From the NCBI RefSeq assembly GCF_964199755.1, contig NC_133896.1, positions 169,757,092-169,821,091 on the forward strand: a DNA stretch of 64,000 bases. The letters run 5' to 3'. This document shows, piece by piece, positions 48,201-61,600 of this stretch (positions are counted from its first letter, which is position 1; the number at the start of each line of letters is the position of its first letter). Below the pieces are notes generated by a model, which saw only the letters and a list, made by a program, of their open reading frames with translations, was not told where the DNA came from and ran no database searches. The position numbers and the translations under genes were made by a program. The stretch is from Larus michahellis. Lineage: Eukaryota > Chordata > Aves > Charadriiformes > Laridae.

Positions 48201-50733
48201 CTGAGCAAAGCTGGCTGTGGCAGTGGTGATGTTTGGGGTTTTTTTTACGTTTAGCTTTAGTTTTTTATTTTCCGCAAAATTACATATTTGGCTGATCTTC
48301 AAAAAAAAAAAAAAAGGTAATTTAATTGCATACATACAAAGATGTGCACGTGTTCGCAGTTGTGTATTCATTACTGTTATGTGCTGTGTACATTTTAGTA
48401 TGTAAATCAAATAGGTGTTATGCATACAGGAATACATAAACTACATCCCGTGTGCAAAGCATAGAGATTGTAATCCAGCTTTAACTCAAATGTAATGCTA
48501 GATGTAGTTGTGCCTTCATGGGTTTTCCTCTGCGAGTCTAAACACTGAAAAGGGAAGAATACTCTGCATACAATAAGTGAAATTCATCACATGTATGTCT
48601 TTGGCAGCCCTCTGGCAACTCCTGTCTTAATATCCGAACATGCTAAAGCCAGGGATGATTGTAAAGAATCGCCTTTTTCTTAATGCTCAGCTTTCCCTAA
48701 AAAGTGTATTCTTCTCTTTGCAACTGTAAAAGGAGTATGACTCAATTCCTCTTTCCCTAGGCCTGAAATAAGCAGTATCTGGTGTTTGGATGGAAGACAA
48801 CTTTCTTATATAAACCAGGTGATATTCCTGACCTTGTAGAAGCTTCTGGAAAGCATCTCAGTGGGACACAGTACTTCTATTATTCAAGATTCTCTGACAT
48901 TCCTGTTTTGGTGCAAAAACAGTTGATTCAGTGGACAGTTTTGAAGGGCTTTAGGTTGAGTTCTGGGAGAGTAGTTTTAGTCAGGAAGAGAATACCAAAG
49001 CACACTAGGCACTTCCCACCCACCACCACCCTTTAAAGCTTTTATAATATTCCACTTGAAATATATGATGGTACTGTAATAAAAAGAATTCACAGATAGG
49101 AAATATGTTTTACAGGAGTTTTGTATGACCTCACTACTTTTGAAAAAAATTTTGCTAATAATTCTGTATTTTGAATATATGGGGTTTTATGCATATATGG
49201 CATAATACATTTTTAAGGCCTGCTGTATTTATAGCATCTGTCTGTGTTCCTATGCTCTTTTTCTCTCTGACACACAAAATTAGACACACATAAATACTTT
49301 TTTATTCATAAGAGAGAAAGGTATTTTAAATAATCCTGGTAGCTAGGCTGAGCTTAACTCTTTCAACGAAACCATTTTGGAAAAGTTGACATTTCATAAA
49401 CCTGAAATCATGTTAAAAGCTATTATGTAGAAGTCAGTATTGTACATATGTTTCCGTTTAATTATTCTGGTCCTGGGCTAATGAGAAACTAAAAAGTATA
49501 ATGAGTAGAAAATCCGATTTAATAAAATCTTACTTCCAAGTTGTTAGTCTGCTAGATTATTTTAGTAGCACACAAAAGGTTTAAATAGTTATTAGTGTAG
49601 AACTATCATGTTCCTGTTCCATTCATTCTTACTCTGATTATCATTATATTTTTACTAAAATGCCTTAAATTTCTGTACAGTTTTGCAGAATATTTATTTC
49701 AGTATGCATGACTACCATGAGAGGGCACAGCTCTGTATTCCTTGCTGAAATCAGTAAGGAATTAGACTCTGTTTGAATGGAGTCAACATGGTCTGAAAGT
49801 GTTTCTTACAGTGGAAAGTTCTCTCCGAATGGTTGAACCAGAACTGTCATTATAAACCTGAGCACACTAAGACCAAACAATAAATGCCGCTCAATTTATG
49901 AGAAATAAAGGTCTTTATTACTATAGTGTGTTGCTTTTTGCTAATTTGTCTTTCATCTGCCTTTCATTAAGTCAGGAGATCCTAAAAACCTTTAAACTGA
50001 AAAACTCAGGAGGAAAATTGGAAGTAACTCATATAAACCTCATATGGAATACAAATAGAGGGATGTGAATGAGGATGGAACAGAAAAGATAGATAAAGAA
50101 AAGGATATGATGAATACATGGATTATATCTACGACAACTTGTAACTGTAACAGGTCTACCCCCTTTCTATAGTACTTCAGTCAATAAGAATAGAGGGAAC
50201 AGTTGATATAGTGTGTGCAACCAAACATGGAAAAACAGGAACTTGGAAGTACCAAAGTTGTAAGTGAAATATTTTGGAACTGATGGATACATACTCTTTA
50301 GGAAAGACAAAAAAGGTGGTGGAATAATTTCATGATAATACACTAAAAACTGTTAAAGAGTAAGGACTGTTAAGCAATAGCACTATAAAGAAGTTAAATT
50401 TGAGGGTGAAAATGAGATAGTGTCTGCTTGAATCAAAATTATGGAGCAAAGGGTAGGAAAAAATCCTTCATGAGCATGCAATCCATTATTAATATGGACA
50501 TATTTGGTCCATATATGGTCCATAATGGTCCATATGGTCCATATATTTGGTCCATAATATGGTACATATTTGATCTGGATAATAATGCCTACAAATGCAG
50601 GGGGAAAGGTAAAAAATTATATTGTGTGATCATGCAAATTTGTATGATTTCTCACAGGCAAATATCAGACAAAAAAATCAACCAATGATGTTGGGATTGA
50701 TATGAATTTGAACAAGATAGAGGAGAGCTTTTC
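48201..50733. other. AT-rich intergenic sequence upstream of SLITRK5
   Basis: No gene seen. An A run lies at about 48300-48315 and a GGTCCATAT-based repeat at 50491-50572. Open frames such as 48782-49036 are short and unrecognised. Confidence 0.55.
50491..50572. repeat. Degenerate GGTCCATAT tandem array
   Basis: About six diverged units based on GGTCCATAT(AT) in 80 bases. One unit forms CCATATATGG (50509-50518), which matches the CArG-box consensus CC(A/T)6GG. Confidence 0.75.
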
Positions 50734-50836
50734 ATATCACAGAATCACAGAATCACAGAATGGTTCGGGTTGGAAGGGACCTTAAAGATCATCTAGTTCC
50801 AACCCCCCTGCCATGAGCAGGGCCACCTCCCACTAT
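50734..50836 (-). mobile_element. CR1 LINE 3' tail, minus strand
   Basis: Read on the minus strand this is the last 100 bases of a CR1: GGCAGGGGGGTTGGAACTAG, then AAGGTCCCTTCCAACCCGA, and three GATTCTGT-type terminal units. It is well conserved and so probably relatively young. Everything upstream is truncated. Confidence 0.9.
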
Positions 50837-51743
50837 GAAACAGACACTGAGCAAGCAAGAGGTGAGTGTAATCTAGGCTTGGTTTGAGTGAATGATAGGA
50901 TCTGCAGGAAAAACTGATGACAGAAAAGAATCTTAAATCTGGTGGTTTTGAGCTTTTCCATTTCATGTGAAGTTGCAAGACAGAAAACGTGCAGATCTTT
51001 AACTACAGTCCAGTGTTTCAGAAAGACAAACTGAGAAACAAGAAAGTTTAGGGAGGTAGTTTTTAGAGAGGAGCACTAGAATCAGAATTCAGATAGGGCA
51101 TGATATTACTTTATGTAAAAAAATGCAAACAGTAATGAATGTTTACATTGTGAGCGAGGGCGAGAAACAAAAAAAAACCCCAAACTTCAGGGATGAAAAG
51201 AATGCCACCTTAAAAAACCTTAAGCAAGTTATCAAGGATAAGCACAAAACCTATAAAGAATGGAAAAGAGAGATTGATTAGCAAGGAGAAATCTGCATCA
51301 GTAATTAGATGGTATAAAACCAAACTGAGAATGGTCAGAAACCTTGTTAGATCAAAACTTGCACAGAAGACTGAAACATAGTAAAAAACTTCTTAAGCCA
51401 TATAAGTAAAATGAGAATTTAAGAAGTGGGATGGATGTTAAAGGATGGGGTGGACATCAAGAATAAACTAGGCCTGGACTAAATAGTTACTGGAAAAGTT
51501 GCCTCTGTTTCTGGTAAGACCGTATATGTAAATTTTGATACATAATGAAAGTTTTTCATGAATGAAAACTTTTGCTATAAACAGGGAAGACCCAATTTTA
51601 TACAAAATTATAAAAATCTGAAGGTAGTGGTCAATCAGAAAGTGACTATGTGTTCCACTATAAAAGAAGTACTGATATAAAAGGAAAAGTGAAATGTGAT
51701 TCTATGATGTATTAGGCAGTATTGTCCTAATTTGCAGATTGTC
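50837..51743. other. Intergenic sequence between two CR1 fragments
   Basis: A-rich on the plus strand; no gene or named repeat recognised. Confidence 0.5.
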
Positions 51744-52640
51744 CAAGTTTGTGGATGGCACCCAAGCTGAGTAGTGCAGTTGACACGCCTGAGGGATGAG
51801 ATGCCATCCAGAGGGACCTGGACAGGCTACAGAAGTGGGCCCGTGTGAACCTCGTGAGGTTCAACAATGCCAAGTACAGGGTCCTGCACCTGGGTTGGCA
51901 CAACCCCTTGTATGAATACAGGCTGGGGGATGAATGGATTGAGAGAAGCCCTGCAAAGAAGAACTTGGGGGTACTGGTGAATGAAAAGCTGGACATGAGC
52001 TGACAATGCGTGCTCGCAGCCCAGAAGGCCAACCATATCCTGGGCTGCATCAAAAGAAGTGTGGCCAGCAGGTCAAGTGAGATGATTCTGCCCCTCTACT
52101 ACGCTTTCGTGAGATTCCACCTGGAGTACTGTGTCCAGCTCTGGAGTCCTCAGCAAAGGTCTTTCCTGTGCTGAGGACCTGTTGGAGCGGGTCCAGAGGA
52201 GGGCCACAAAAATGATCAGAGGGCTGCAACACCTCTCCTGTGAGGATAGGCTGAGTGGGTTGGGTTATTCAGCCTGGAGAAGAGAAGGCTCCAGGAGACC
52301 TTATTGCAGCCTTTCAGTACTTAAAGGGGGCCTACTGGAAAGATGTGGACATACTTTTTAGCAGGGCCTCTTGTGACAGGACAAGGGGTAATGGTTTTAA
52401 ACTAAAAGAGGGTAGATTAGACTAGATATAAGGAATGACAATGAGGGTGATGAAACACTGGAACAGGTTGCTCCGAGAGGTGGTAGATGCCCCATCCCTG
52501 GAAACATTCAAGGTCAGGTTGGATGGGTCTCTGAGCAACCTTATGTAGTTGAAGATGTCTCTGCTCATTGCAGGTGGGATGGACTGGATGACTTTTAAAG
52601 ATCCCTTCCAAGCCAAACTATTTTATGATTCTATGATTCT
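51744..52640 (+). mobile_element. CR1 LINE 3' fragment D
   Basis: This is a 5'-truncated CR1 starting just after the RT active-site region (AAGTTTGTGGATGGCACCCA) and running through the C-terminal ORF2 part to a complete 3' tail, GATCCCTTCCAAGCC then ATGATTCTATGATTCT at 52621-52640. Many frameshifts and stops make it inactive. It is closely related to fragment C at 9221. A 9-base inverted repeat (52147-52155 with 52169-52177) lies where C has none. Confidence 0.9.
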
Positions 52641-55600
52641 AATAGGTGGGACAGCATTTATACTATTGTAAATTACGTGCTTTTTCATGAGTTCCTCTTG
52701 TATTATGTATTATGCATGGTTCTAGCCATCCATTCAAAGATCTTAAAATGAAATTTAAAGATCAGAAAGAAACTAGGGTAATTATGTCATGGAAAATGTG
52801 TCTACAGAAGAGAGATTTTTATATTTTTTTTTAAGGCATACAAAGCCAAATAGATATTAAAAGGACATGTGATTCCTTACAAATACATTTCTAGTTAAAT
52901 ACTAGAAAAAGACAAAGTGTTTGAACTAAATACTTATATTAAAATGCCATCAAATACTTATGTATTGACTACATTTTAACATATCTTGGAAATGTGAAGA
53001 TATTTACTGACTGTCTGAGAAGTGAGATACTGGAAACATCTTCCAAACAGGTAATCGTGCCAATAAAGCAAAGTTCTTTTAAGATAGAACACAGAAAGCA
53101 TTGTGCAATTGAATGGGACAGTTCCTGTTAGGAAAGTGACATTTGTGCTGAGTTTGGAAGAAAGGGTCTTTTTGAAGAAGATGGAATATGGTTGTTCTAC
53201 ATTTATACTGTATCTGTTCACCGCCTCAGGGTTTACTGCAGGCTCTCAGGTCAGGAAGGATGTTTTCTTCCCTTATTGTATAATTTAGATTCTGAGTTCT
53301 GTTAATTTTTCTTTCTTTTGTTCTTCTTTGTGAAGTGGGACATGTTTTAATTCCAAGAACATTCTGCAAGCAATTTCTAACATATTTCATCCTATTGCAG
53401 GGGTCTCAGTAGACAATTGGTGGTGCCCTTATTCCTCTTCTTCCCCCCTTTTTTCTTTTCCACCAAGGAATATTAGAGGTCTGGCTTTTGGTCTTTACTG
53501 CAAAAGTAACAGTTTTATTTCGGTAGTGGAAAGTGTGTACTACTACCTGGAGTAAAAGTGTTGTAGAATTATTATATTTTAATTTTTTTTACTACATATC
53601 TAGTATATGGTAACACACAACTATGAGGATGTAGAAATGTAGATAGTCCCTTCCAGCTCTGTGTTTCAATGCTTCCTATTACTACTTCTTATGAAAATCG
53701 TATTAAACTCTGTTCCGTTCTCACCAAAATATTAGCTAAACTTTCAGCATTTTTAATATCTCATGGCATGGATTAAGTGACATATAAGAAAAAATCTCTC
53801 TAAAGTTTCCTAAACTGTTTTGTCATTCTACATTAGATCTGACTTTTCAGCTCTCTTATCTCCTTGCTATACTTAGGATTATCAAATAAATGTATTACAT
53901 CAAATATGTCTAATATTAGGTATCTAAATCTGTCCATAATAACTGAAATGCAAGGGTTCTGATTTCATCTGGATCTGAACACTTTCTTTGGGGTAGCTTC
54001 TTGGTTTTTCAGGTGGAAATTGTAGCATAGGATTTATACAGAGGTTTATGCTTATTCTTACACACAGGGGTAACCCTAAGGTACAAATCTATTAGATTAT
54101 TCCTCTTGTCTTTCTGCTTTAATTTTCTTACAGTAAGTAAAACAGATTTAACAGGAGAATCTCAGAGAATTACCAGGTGTTTTCTGTCTTAATGGTTAAA
54201 ACATTCAGCAGAAGGATCTGGGTTAAAATTCTTACTCCAGATTAGATAATAGAAACTTGAATATGATGAGTATACTATTCTCCAAACAAAAAGACTGACC
54301 TATCTTTTTCCTGTTCACTTGTGGGGGGGGCATTAAGCATCCCGTGAGAATTTCTATTGAACTGTTTCTTACAAGCAACACAAGCAAGGGAGTTCAGAAA
54401 CTGAAAATCAGTGATTATGTATAAATTAGACTTCCAAGTGACTCGGTAGTAACAGCACTGAAGTGATTTCTAATGTCTAGGAAAATATTGCTGTCTAGTT
54501 AAATATTATTGGCAGTAAAATATACAGCAAGGAATGTAGATTCTTAAGGCACATGAAGGTACCAAGCACGAACTTTGTCAGTCTCAATGATTTCTGAATA
54601 CTGGATCTAGATCTAAACACTGTAAATTATAGGTAATAGCATATATATACATTTGTCAACTTAGCTCTGTGTGACTGTAAGTGGATACCAGTGCTTAGCT
54701 TTGTCTTTTATCATTTGAATAATTTCGTCTGAGGATAATCAGTTGTTTTACTTTTTTGGAAGTGTTATTTAAGACAACCTATCTGCACACATAATAATTT
54801 ATAAAAATTAGAAAAAAAACCCACAACTAAATCCTCAAACTGATTTCTAAAAAACAAAACCAGTCACTTGGATTTCTGCATTGTATATTTAAACATATAT
54901 TTATAAAATATAAACATAATACATGTTAATTTCATATATTTATATAAAGGCATTCAGTTAACATAGAATAGGCTGACTCTTAATGAAACAGTTTCTAAAA
55001 TAAATATGAAGCTTTATCTACACAATGATAATTAAAAATCAATCTACCACATAACCATTCTGCCGAATAGGCATTATAACTATGTTATGTTACATTAAAA
55101 GGAAGTAAGGAATGTTTTGGGTTTTTTTGTTCTGTTTTATTGTTTAAGTAAGTAGAGTCACTCCAATAAAAGTGGTGAAAACTTACAATGACCTGAAATA
55201 GCATGTTCTGGCTATTCAGTGGGATCTGTATTTCATACCACTGGTGGCTTTTCCAGATCTTCTGGCTGGGGAGTTTTCATCAGTTACTGCCACTAGGTGT
55301 CCCTATATGCACCTATGTGCAGGAAACTGCTTAATGAAAATATTAACTGAAGGAGGAAAAGAAGAGAAATTGCGAAGGTGGAGTAGAAAGCATGATAGTA
55401 AACTTTGTGATTTTTAGAGTTTTGTTTGACGACTATCATCTTGCATATTACTGAAGAGGAAATATTAATAGATTCGTGATTCTGCAGTTAGATTTCAAAA
55501 TAAACTTTTTAAAAAACTGGATATTAATGTAATCTTAGAGTGGTCTTTTTGATATTACATAGCCATATATGTAGAAATAGGAAAAAGTCTTCTGAAAAAC

Positions 55601-58600
55601 ATGTCAGTTTGAGTTTTCTATTTGGTAAATTTATGGTAATTTAAAAATTATTCATGCAGTTTGATATAAAAATGTATTTTCAGATAGTAAACTTTCAATT
55701 AATTATATATGTCTAGGAGTGATGAAAAAACATGTTTATTGTGATTAGCTTCTCTAGAAATGATAAATGGGATGATTCAACAATTAAAGGCCTTTGATGG
55801 ATTGTACAGCCATCTAATCCTTACAACTAATGTTTAAATAGATGACTAGTAATATCAAATAATTTGGTTTATACCATAATTCTTTTCATAATCAAGTTGT
55901 TATTAACTGTTATGCAAACATGCTTTTAGTGGGTGGTTGTTTAATCAAAGTCAGCAGCCGTTATGACATGAGAGCTTTTTATATTTTTGTTATCATTATT
56001 GTTATTTTTCTAAAGAAAAGGTGTGAGTATATATCCTTTCAGTTATAATAAGAAAGATACTTGAACAGACACCTCGGAGGATTAAAAAGTTTTTCCCTCT
56101 AACATCAAAACACAGCATATAGAACACCAAGAGCTGCACTACACTGATGATGTCTCGAAACTGCGAGTTCTTGAGTAGTGCCTTCTCTTTTTCAAAATAC
56201 AGACCTTTACCTAAAAAACAAACTTACTTTCATCCTTCTAAATACTATTCAAAATACGACTACAGAAAAGCTGCTTTTCTGAACCTGCAGTCGGTAATCC
56301 TGAAACTATTTCTGAGCTTACTTGTTTTGAACTTGTATGAAATGATTCTCTTTTGGAGATGTCAGCGCTGTTAAGCATTTTACTGATGGACATTTATATC
56401 ACACATAGTTTAAGAATTCGGGATTAGGGAAAGAGGTTTTATTTTAAAGTTATTTACTAATTTAACATAATTTTGTTACAATGTCTTTACTGGTTTTAAG
56501 ACAGTCATGGTCTTGGTGTAAAATTTGAATCCACAGTCTTTTAGCCGAAGGCGAGGTAGTTACAAGTTCACTGCACTGAAAACTCATGAACTGATGAGTG
56601 CATTCATGAACCGTAGCTTATTATTCTCAGTCAGCTTTGTCTACTTCATGTTACTGGTTCTTCTTTGGAAGTAAAATGACTGAAAGTCAAAGGGAAAGCA
56701 ACTTGTATCAAGACAGATATGATAATCTGGTATTAGGTTTGGATTTTCACTTGCCTATTTTAAATTAAATTAACATTAAATATATCTGGTCAGTTGACAA
56801 GACTGAGTTCTCTCAAATCAATAAAGAAATGAGACAATTTTTTTTACAAAGCTGAAAATCCTTTTCTATAGATGCTGTGGTGTTGTCCCATATTCTTTGA
56901 ACCGTAGGCTGGGAGCAGGCTAGATTGAGCATCTTTTCTGATTACATTTTCTATGGTAATACATAAAAAGATTAGTGGTATGTAAGGACTTGCCTTTTCT
57001 TTCTTTACTCTGTTAAATTACTATTTACTGTAACTGATAATAAATTTAAAGTTTCTATACACTAGGCAATGGAAGGAAGAGGACTGCTGCTTTATTGTTC
57101 AAAATGAAGGAATAGAACATGATTTGTGAGTAAGGAAGTTTAATCATTATTATAGACCAGTTGAAAACACAAGTAAGAAACTGCTTGTGATTTGTTATCA
57201 GTAAAATAACTGAATTTTATGGGTATTTTGTTAGTTTACCAGTGAATTTACTAGTTTAAGTGAAAAATGGTAGTGATAAATATGTTTCTATATTGCATAT
57301 AGTATCTATATAAAGTATACAGATACCTTGCAAGACATTAAAAATATAATACACTGAATAAAAAAGGGAAAAAAAGTCATAATAACTATATGATACACCT
57401 TAGTTAAGAATATCAAAACACCCTGCAAACATTATTTAAGTCTTATTCTATCACTAATTATAATATGCCAAGCACCCTTTCATAACTTCTGTTAAAAGGA
57501 AATATAGAGTTACAGTCTTCAGAGGAAAAAAATGCTGATGAGTAGTTTATTTCTGCATAGAAGTGGTATGAAATTGATGATTTAATGTAGTTTCAGCTCT
57601 AGATTTCTATACATGTCACTATAGAATCTGTTCATCCCACAAAACTTAAGTAGAAAGCCACATGGGATTTTACTATGTTTATTGCTACCATTGTGATACC
57701 TAGACGTTTCAAATGGCATCTGGATTCTCCATTAGAGCTATCTGATCAGATAGTGTCAATACATATTGCCATATTGCTACCTATGACTTACAGAAAAATC
57801 AGTGGGAGTGAGAATGTAAGTCCTATTGAAATCCAGTGGCAACTGAATACTGCAAAGTTACTTAACGATACTTGGCTACCTGGAAATTTGCAGCCAAAGT
57901 TAGAAAAAGCAGATGAAGGAGGTGTGAAAGGAAATATTATCCCCAGTCTTCATTTCAGGAGCTGAAGAAAAGTGAGATCAGTTAACTGAAATGTTGCATA
58001 TGGAATATGGAAAGCTTTATTGAATGAATTAATTTCTCAGAACTCCCTCTGCAATATCTCATCCGGAAAATGAAACTAACTCTTAATATAGTAAAATGTT
58101 GGAAAAGTTTAATGTCCTTTTATGTCTTGCTTCAATCCATTTATTTAATGCAAAGATATTGGTGAAATGAATGGCAACAGCGAAGTTTAATAAATAATAG
58201 TATCAGTACCTAAATCGTGAAGTCTGCCTTGTCTAAGATAAACCTTTGCATTTTGAAGCCTACATAGGTTCTGCAAGCTTCAGGCTTTGTTAGAACACTG
58301 TCTTCCTTTACAAAATGTTACCTACTTCTGAAAAGTATCTATGCAGTGCTAAATGAAATTCAATTCCTTCCACTTGAACAATTTCCCAACTATTGCAGGG
58401 AAGTGAGGAAATATTTTACTTAGCTTTATCAAATAAAACATACTTTTAAAAGGCAGACAGGTACCATGTTTTGAAATAGTCTTACTAGGCAACCATGCGT
58501 GGTGCCTACATCAGGGCCAATTCATCTTACTGTCCTATAGATAACAATGTGAGATGGGCATCTCCAAAGGATATTTCTACTTATGTGACCTGAAGTCTAC

Positions 58601-61600
58601 TCTAAATACACGTCCCTCTCTACTGACTGTGGGGACATAATGCATTTAGCTTAATGCCTGAGCTTATACCTGAAGTCAAGTGGGCTTAAAACACACTTGG
58701 TGAATGGTCAATCGATGTATTAAAACCAGGGATACCTAAATACAACTGCAATGAGATTAACATATAATTATACTTCATGTCATCTGTATTCTTATTGACC
58801 TGGGTGAGACTTTTGGGGAAATACAGTGCTACTCATCATGAGGCAGATACTGTATCAAAATTCAGTCTTGCATTAGCAAATGTACTTTTAAGTTCTTAAT
58901 ATTACAGGAAACATCTTAAGTTCTCTTTCAAAAAATTGTTCATATGGCTGCTAGCAAATGCATATGAAAATTTCTGTATGACTAAGTTTATTTTATATAG
59001 TTCTATCTATAATAATATTTATTTTTCATTTGTTACTCTATTAAATTGATGTGAGTGAATGCTGTTAGCATTAATGAAGTGATAGCAGACCTGCGTAGCC
59101 AGAAGTGGAGATTTTTGTTTGTTTCCTTTTTTGCTTTTATACATGGATTAAAATGTCATGTGGATGCCATAAGAAATCAATTTCCTTACTTTTTGCTTAT
59201 GTTTTCCTAGCATAGCAATTACTATTTAGTCAACAAATTATGTTTAATGAAAAGAGTTTTCTGTTAATTCATATTTCCTTTCCTTTCATTACATATTCCA
59301 TTGTTGTTAATAATGTTTTAAACCTGCATTTTTTGGTTAGCATACAGTTAATAAAGCTCAATGGTTAACCTTCACGTCCAAGATAAAATAAAGAAACTGT
59401 CATTGTTATGCTGAAAGGAAAGTATAAAATAACATAAAAGCCACCCCAAATGCTACTATAAAACACACATAGTTTATTTTCTATTTCTATCTGATTTGAT
59501 TAACTTCCATGTCCCATATGTGTCTTCACTCCAAATTCTTAGCTGTAGAAATCTAGTACTATTATGAAGAACCTTCTGACCCTTGTAGATATCACAAGCA
59601 TTTAATTCCTAGTCATTCATCATATGCTGCTGCTTAAAGCATACTCTTTCAAATAAAGAGTCTATTTTTAAATGTCATATCAGATCTATTACTTATGTAG
59701 AGTAAGAAGTAATAAAGATTTTCATCTTATGAAAAAAACTTCGTATCATGGATTCATGTTGCATTATCATACCGTTGTTGAATAGTAAATTATCTCTTGT
59801 GTTTATTAGCACATACTATTTAGATATGCCTCCATTGGGTTTTAGTTTCTTTGTCTAATCTTTATTAAACTGCAGTTATGATTTTTAAAACTGTATTAAT
59901 ACTCTCAGATTTTGAGGCATAAACATATTACTACAATTTCTTTTTCTTCTGTTTTTCTAATCCAAATATCTTTGTGTTTTCTTGCAAAATTTCCTAACTT
60001 ACATAAATGTATTTTCATTATGGACCAAATTCTGACCTTATGGGTAGCATTTCACTCCACTGATACTATTAGCCCTGAAAAATGGAAGCCCCAGTAACAA
60101 AATGTTTGGGCAGAGAGACTTCACTTTTCTTTTTGGTATTTCTCCATCAAAAGTTCATATTTTCACTCTTTCAAAGTAGTTGTAATAGGTGACATTCATC
60201 CCATTTCCAAATCTTCCCATGATAATATGTCCTGCATATATATTGGGCAAGATTTAAACCTGAACTACCTATAACTTCCTCACTCACAAATCTGTTTCTG
60301 CGTTCTACCTTGCACAATGTGATGTCAGTGGACAGTCGAACCAGTAATACAGAACTTTTAAACTGTTCCAAGATAAGGAAAATATTTTTTAAATTATTTT
60401 ATCATTATTTATTATATAATTTTCTTTTTCTTTTTGCCAGTAGGAATAAAATTTGCATGCCTGAAATACACTCATAAGAAATAGCTCTGGAGATGCTATT
60501 TCTGTTTTTCTTCATCATTTGCACACATGAAACTATATTCAGTTTTGCTTCATCATTTGCACACCTGCAAAAGTTATCTATTGCCTTGGATACTCTTCCA
60601 TTATGGATAGAATACTTTCAATAATTTTCATGAACGAAACTGTTAATTAAAGCTGTTAGTTTATAGAATGCCGATGCTTTAAAGAGTGTTTGCTTAGACA
60701 TCTGACCTGTACATTAGATGAACTATCACCTGAGAAAACGCATCCTGTGGTGTTTGTTATTATCATTGTTTGCTTTCTTTTTTTTTTTTTTACAAAATTT
60801 TAGTGAAAGTTTGTTGATAACAACAGATTACAAAGTTAAAGCTTCAATGAACTAAGAAAGACATTAAATAATGACTTGTTAAATCTGTGGATAAGTTCAG
60901 GGACTTGCATATTGAAGGGGGGCTGAGATGTACTTCAGGTTATCAGAATATAATTCGAAACACTTCAGCTCAGAAGAGCCCTTTTGTGATACCTAACCCT
61001 GAAGAGGCAAGAAATCACTCCTGTGGGAGACTAGCTGTTCTTACTGGAAAAATTCAAGCACAGCAAATAGGTACTGGAGCCTGTTTTAACGAGCCTTATT
61101 TGCTCTAGGCTGCCTCTACTTAATGATAAACAAGTGTTGAAAGCCTCCTTAAGAACTGAATCACCTTCTCAAGATAGCTGTTTCTTTCAGTTGACTGTGT
61201 CCCTTTGTCCCTCAGGGAAAGTAAGGATCTAAGATAATTTAAAGGCTCATTTAAGTGCTGAAAGCTAGATGGGAGAAACCCAAGTTCAAGACCTATTTTT
61301 GGCTATGCCAGAATTCACTAAAATGAGTAAGCATTCATGCTGCTAACCACAGTTTTGGAAATTAAGAGAAGCTGCTTACATGAAAGATCTGCACTATTAT
61401 GTTCTTTAAAGGTTAGTAATGAGAAATCTGAGTGTGAGGTTGTGTCTGTGGGAAGTCTTTAATCATAAAGCAGATGAATTAACAAATCTGAGGGACAAAA
61501 GATTCTGAGTCAGACAAAAATTATGTTTGACTGAGTAAGACTGCTAACAGAAATTTTTATTATTAACCTGTATCAAAATGTTCCATGATGTGTTATAATT

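Noticed and set aside
46345..48437. Several open frames of 100 to 316 codons on both strands in the CpG island
   Set aside because: They are Pro/Arg/Gly/Ala-rich, overlap one another in all frames, often lack an ATG and contain simple repeats. They result from stop-poor GC-rich sequence.
53640..53680. Possible ancient CR1 3' end (a CCCTTCCAGCTCTG match)
   Set aside because: Only about 20 bases resemble the tail and no ORF2 remnant or terminal repeat is present.
55290..55301. CTCF-like core CCACTAGGTGTC
   Set aside because: A mismatch falls at an important G and flanking positions do not fit, so it is much weaker than the site at 47909.
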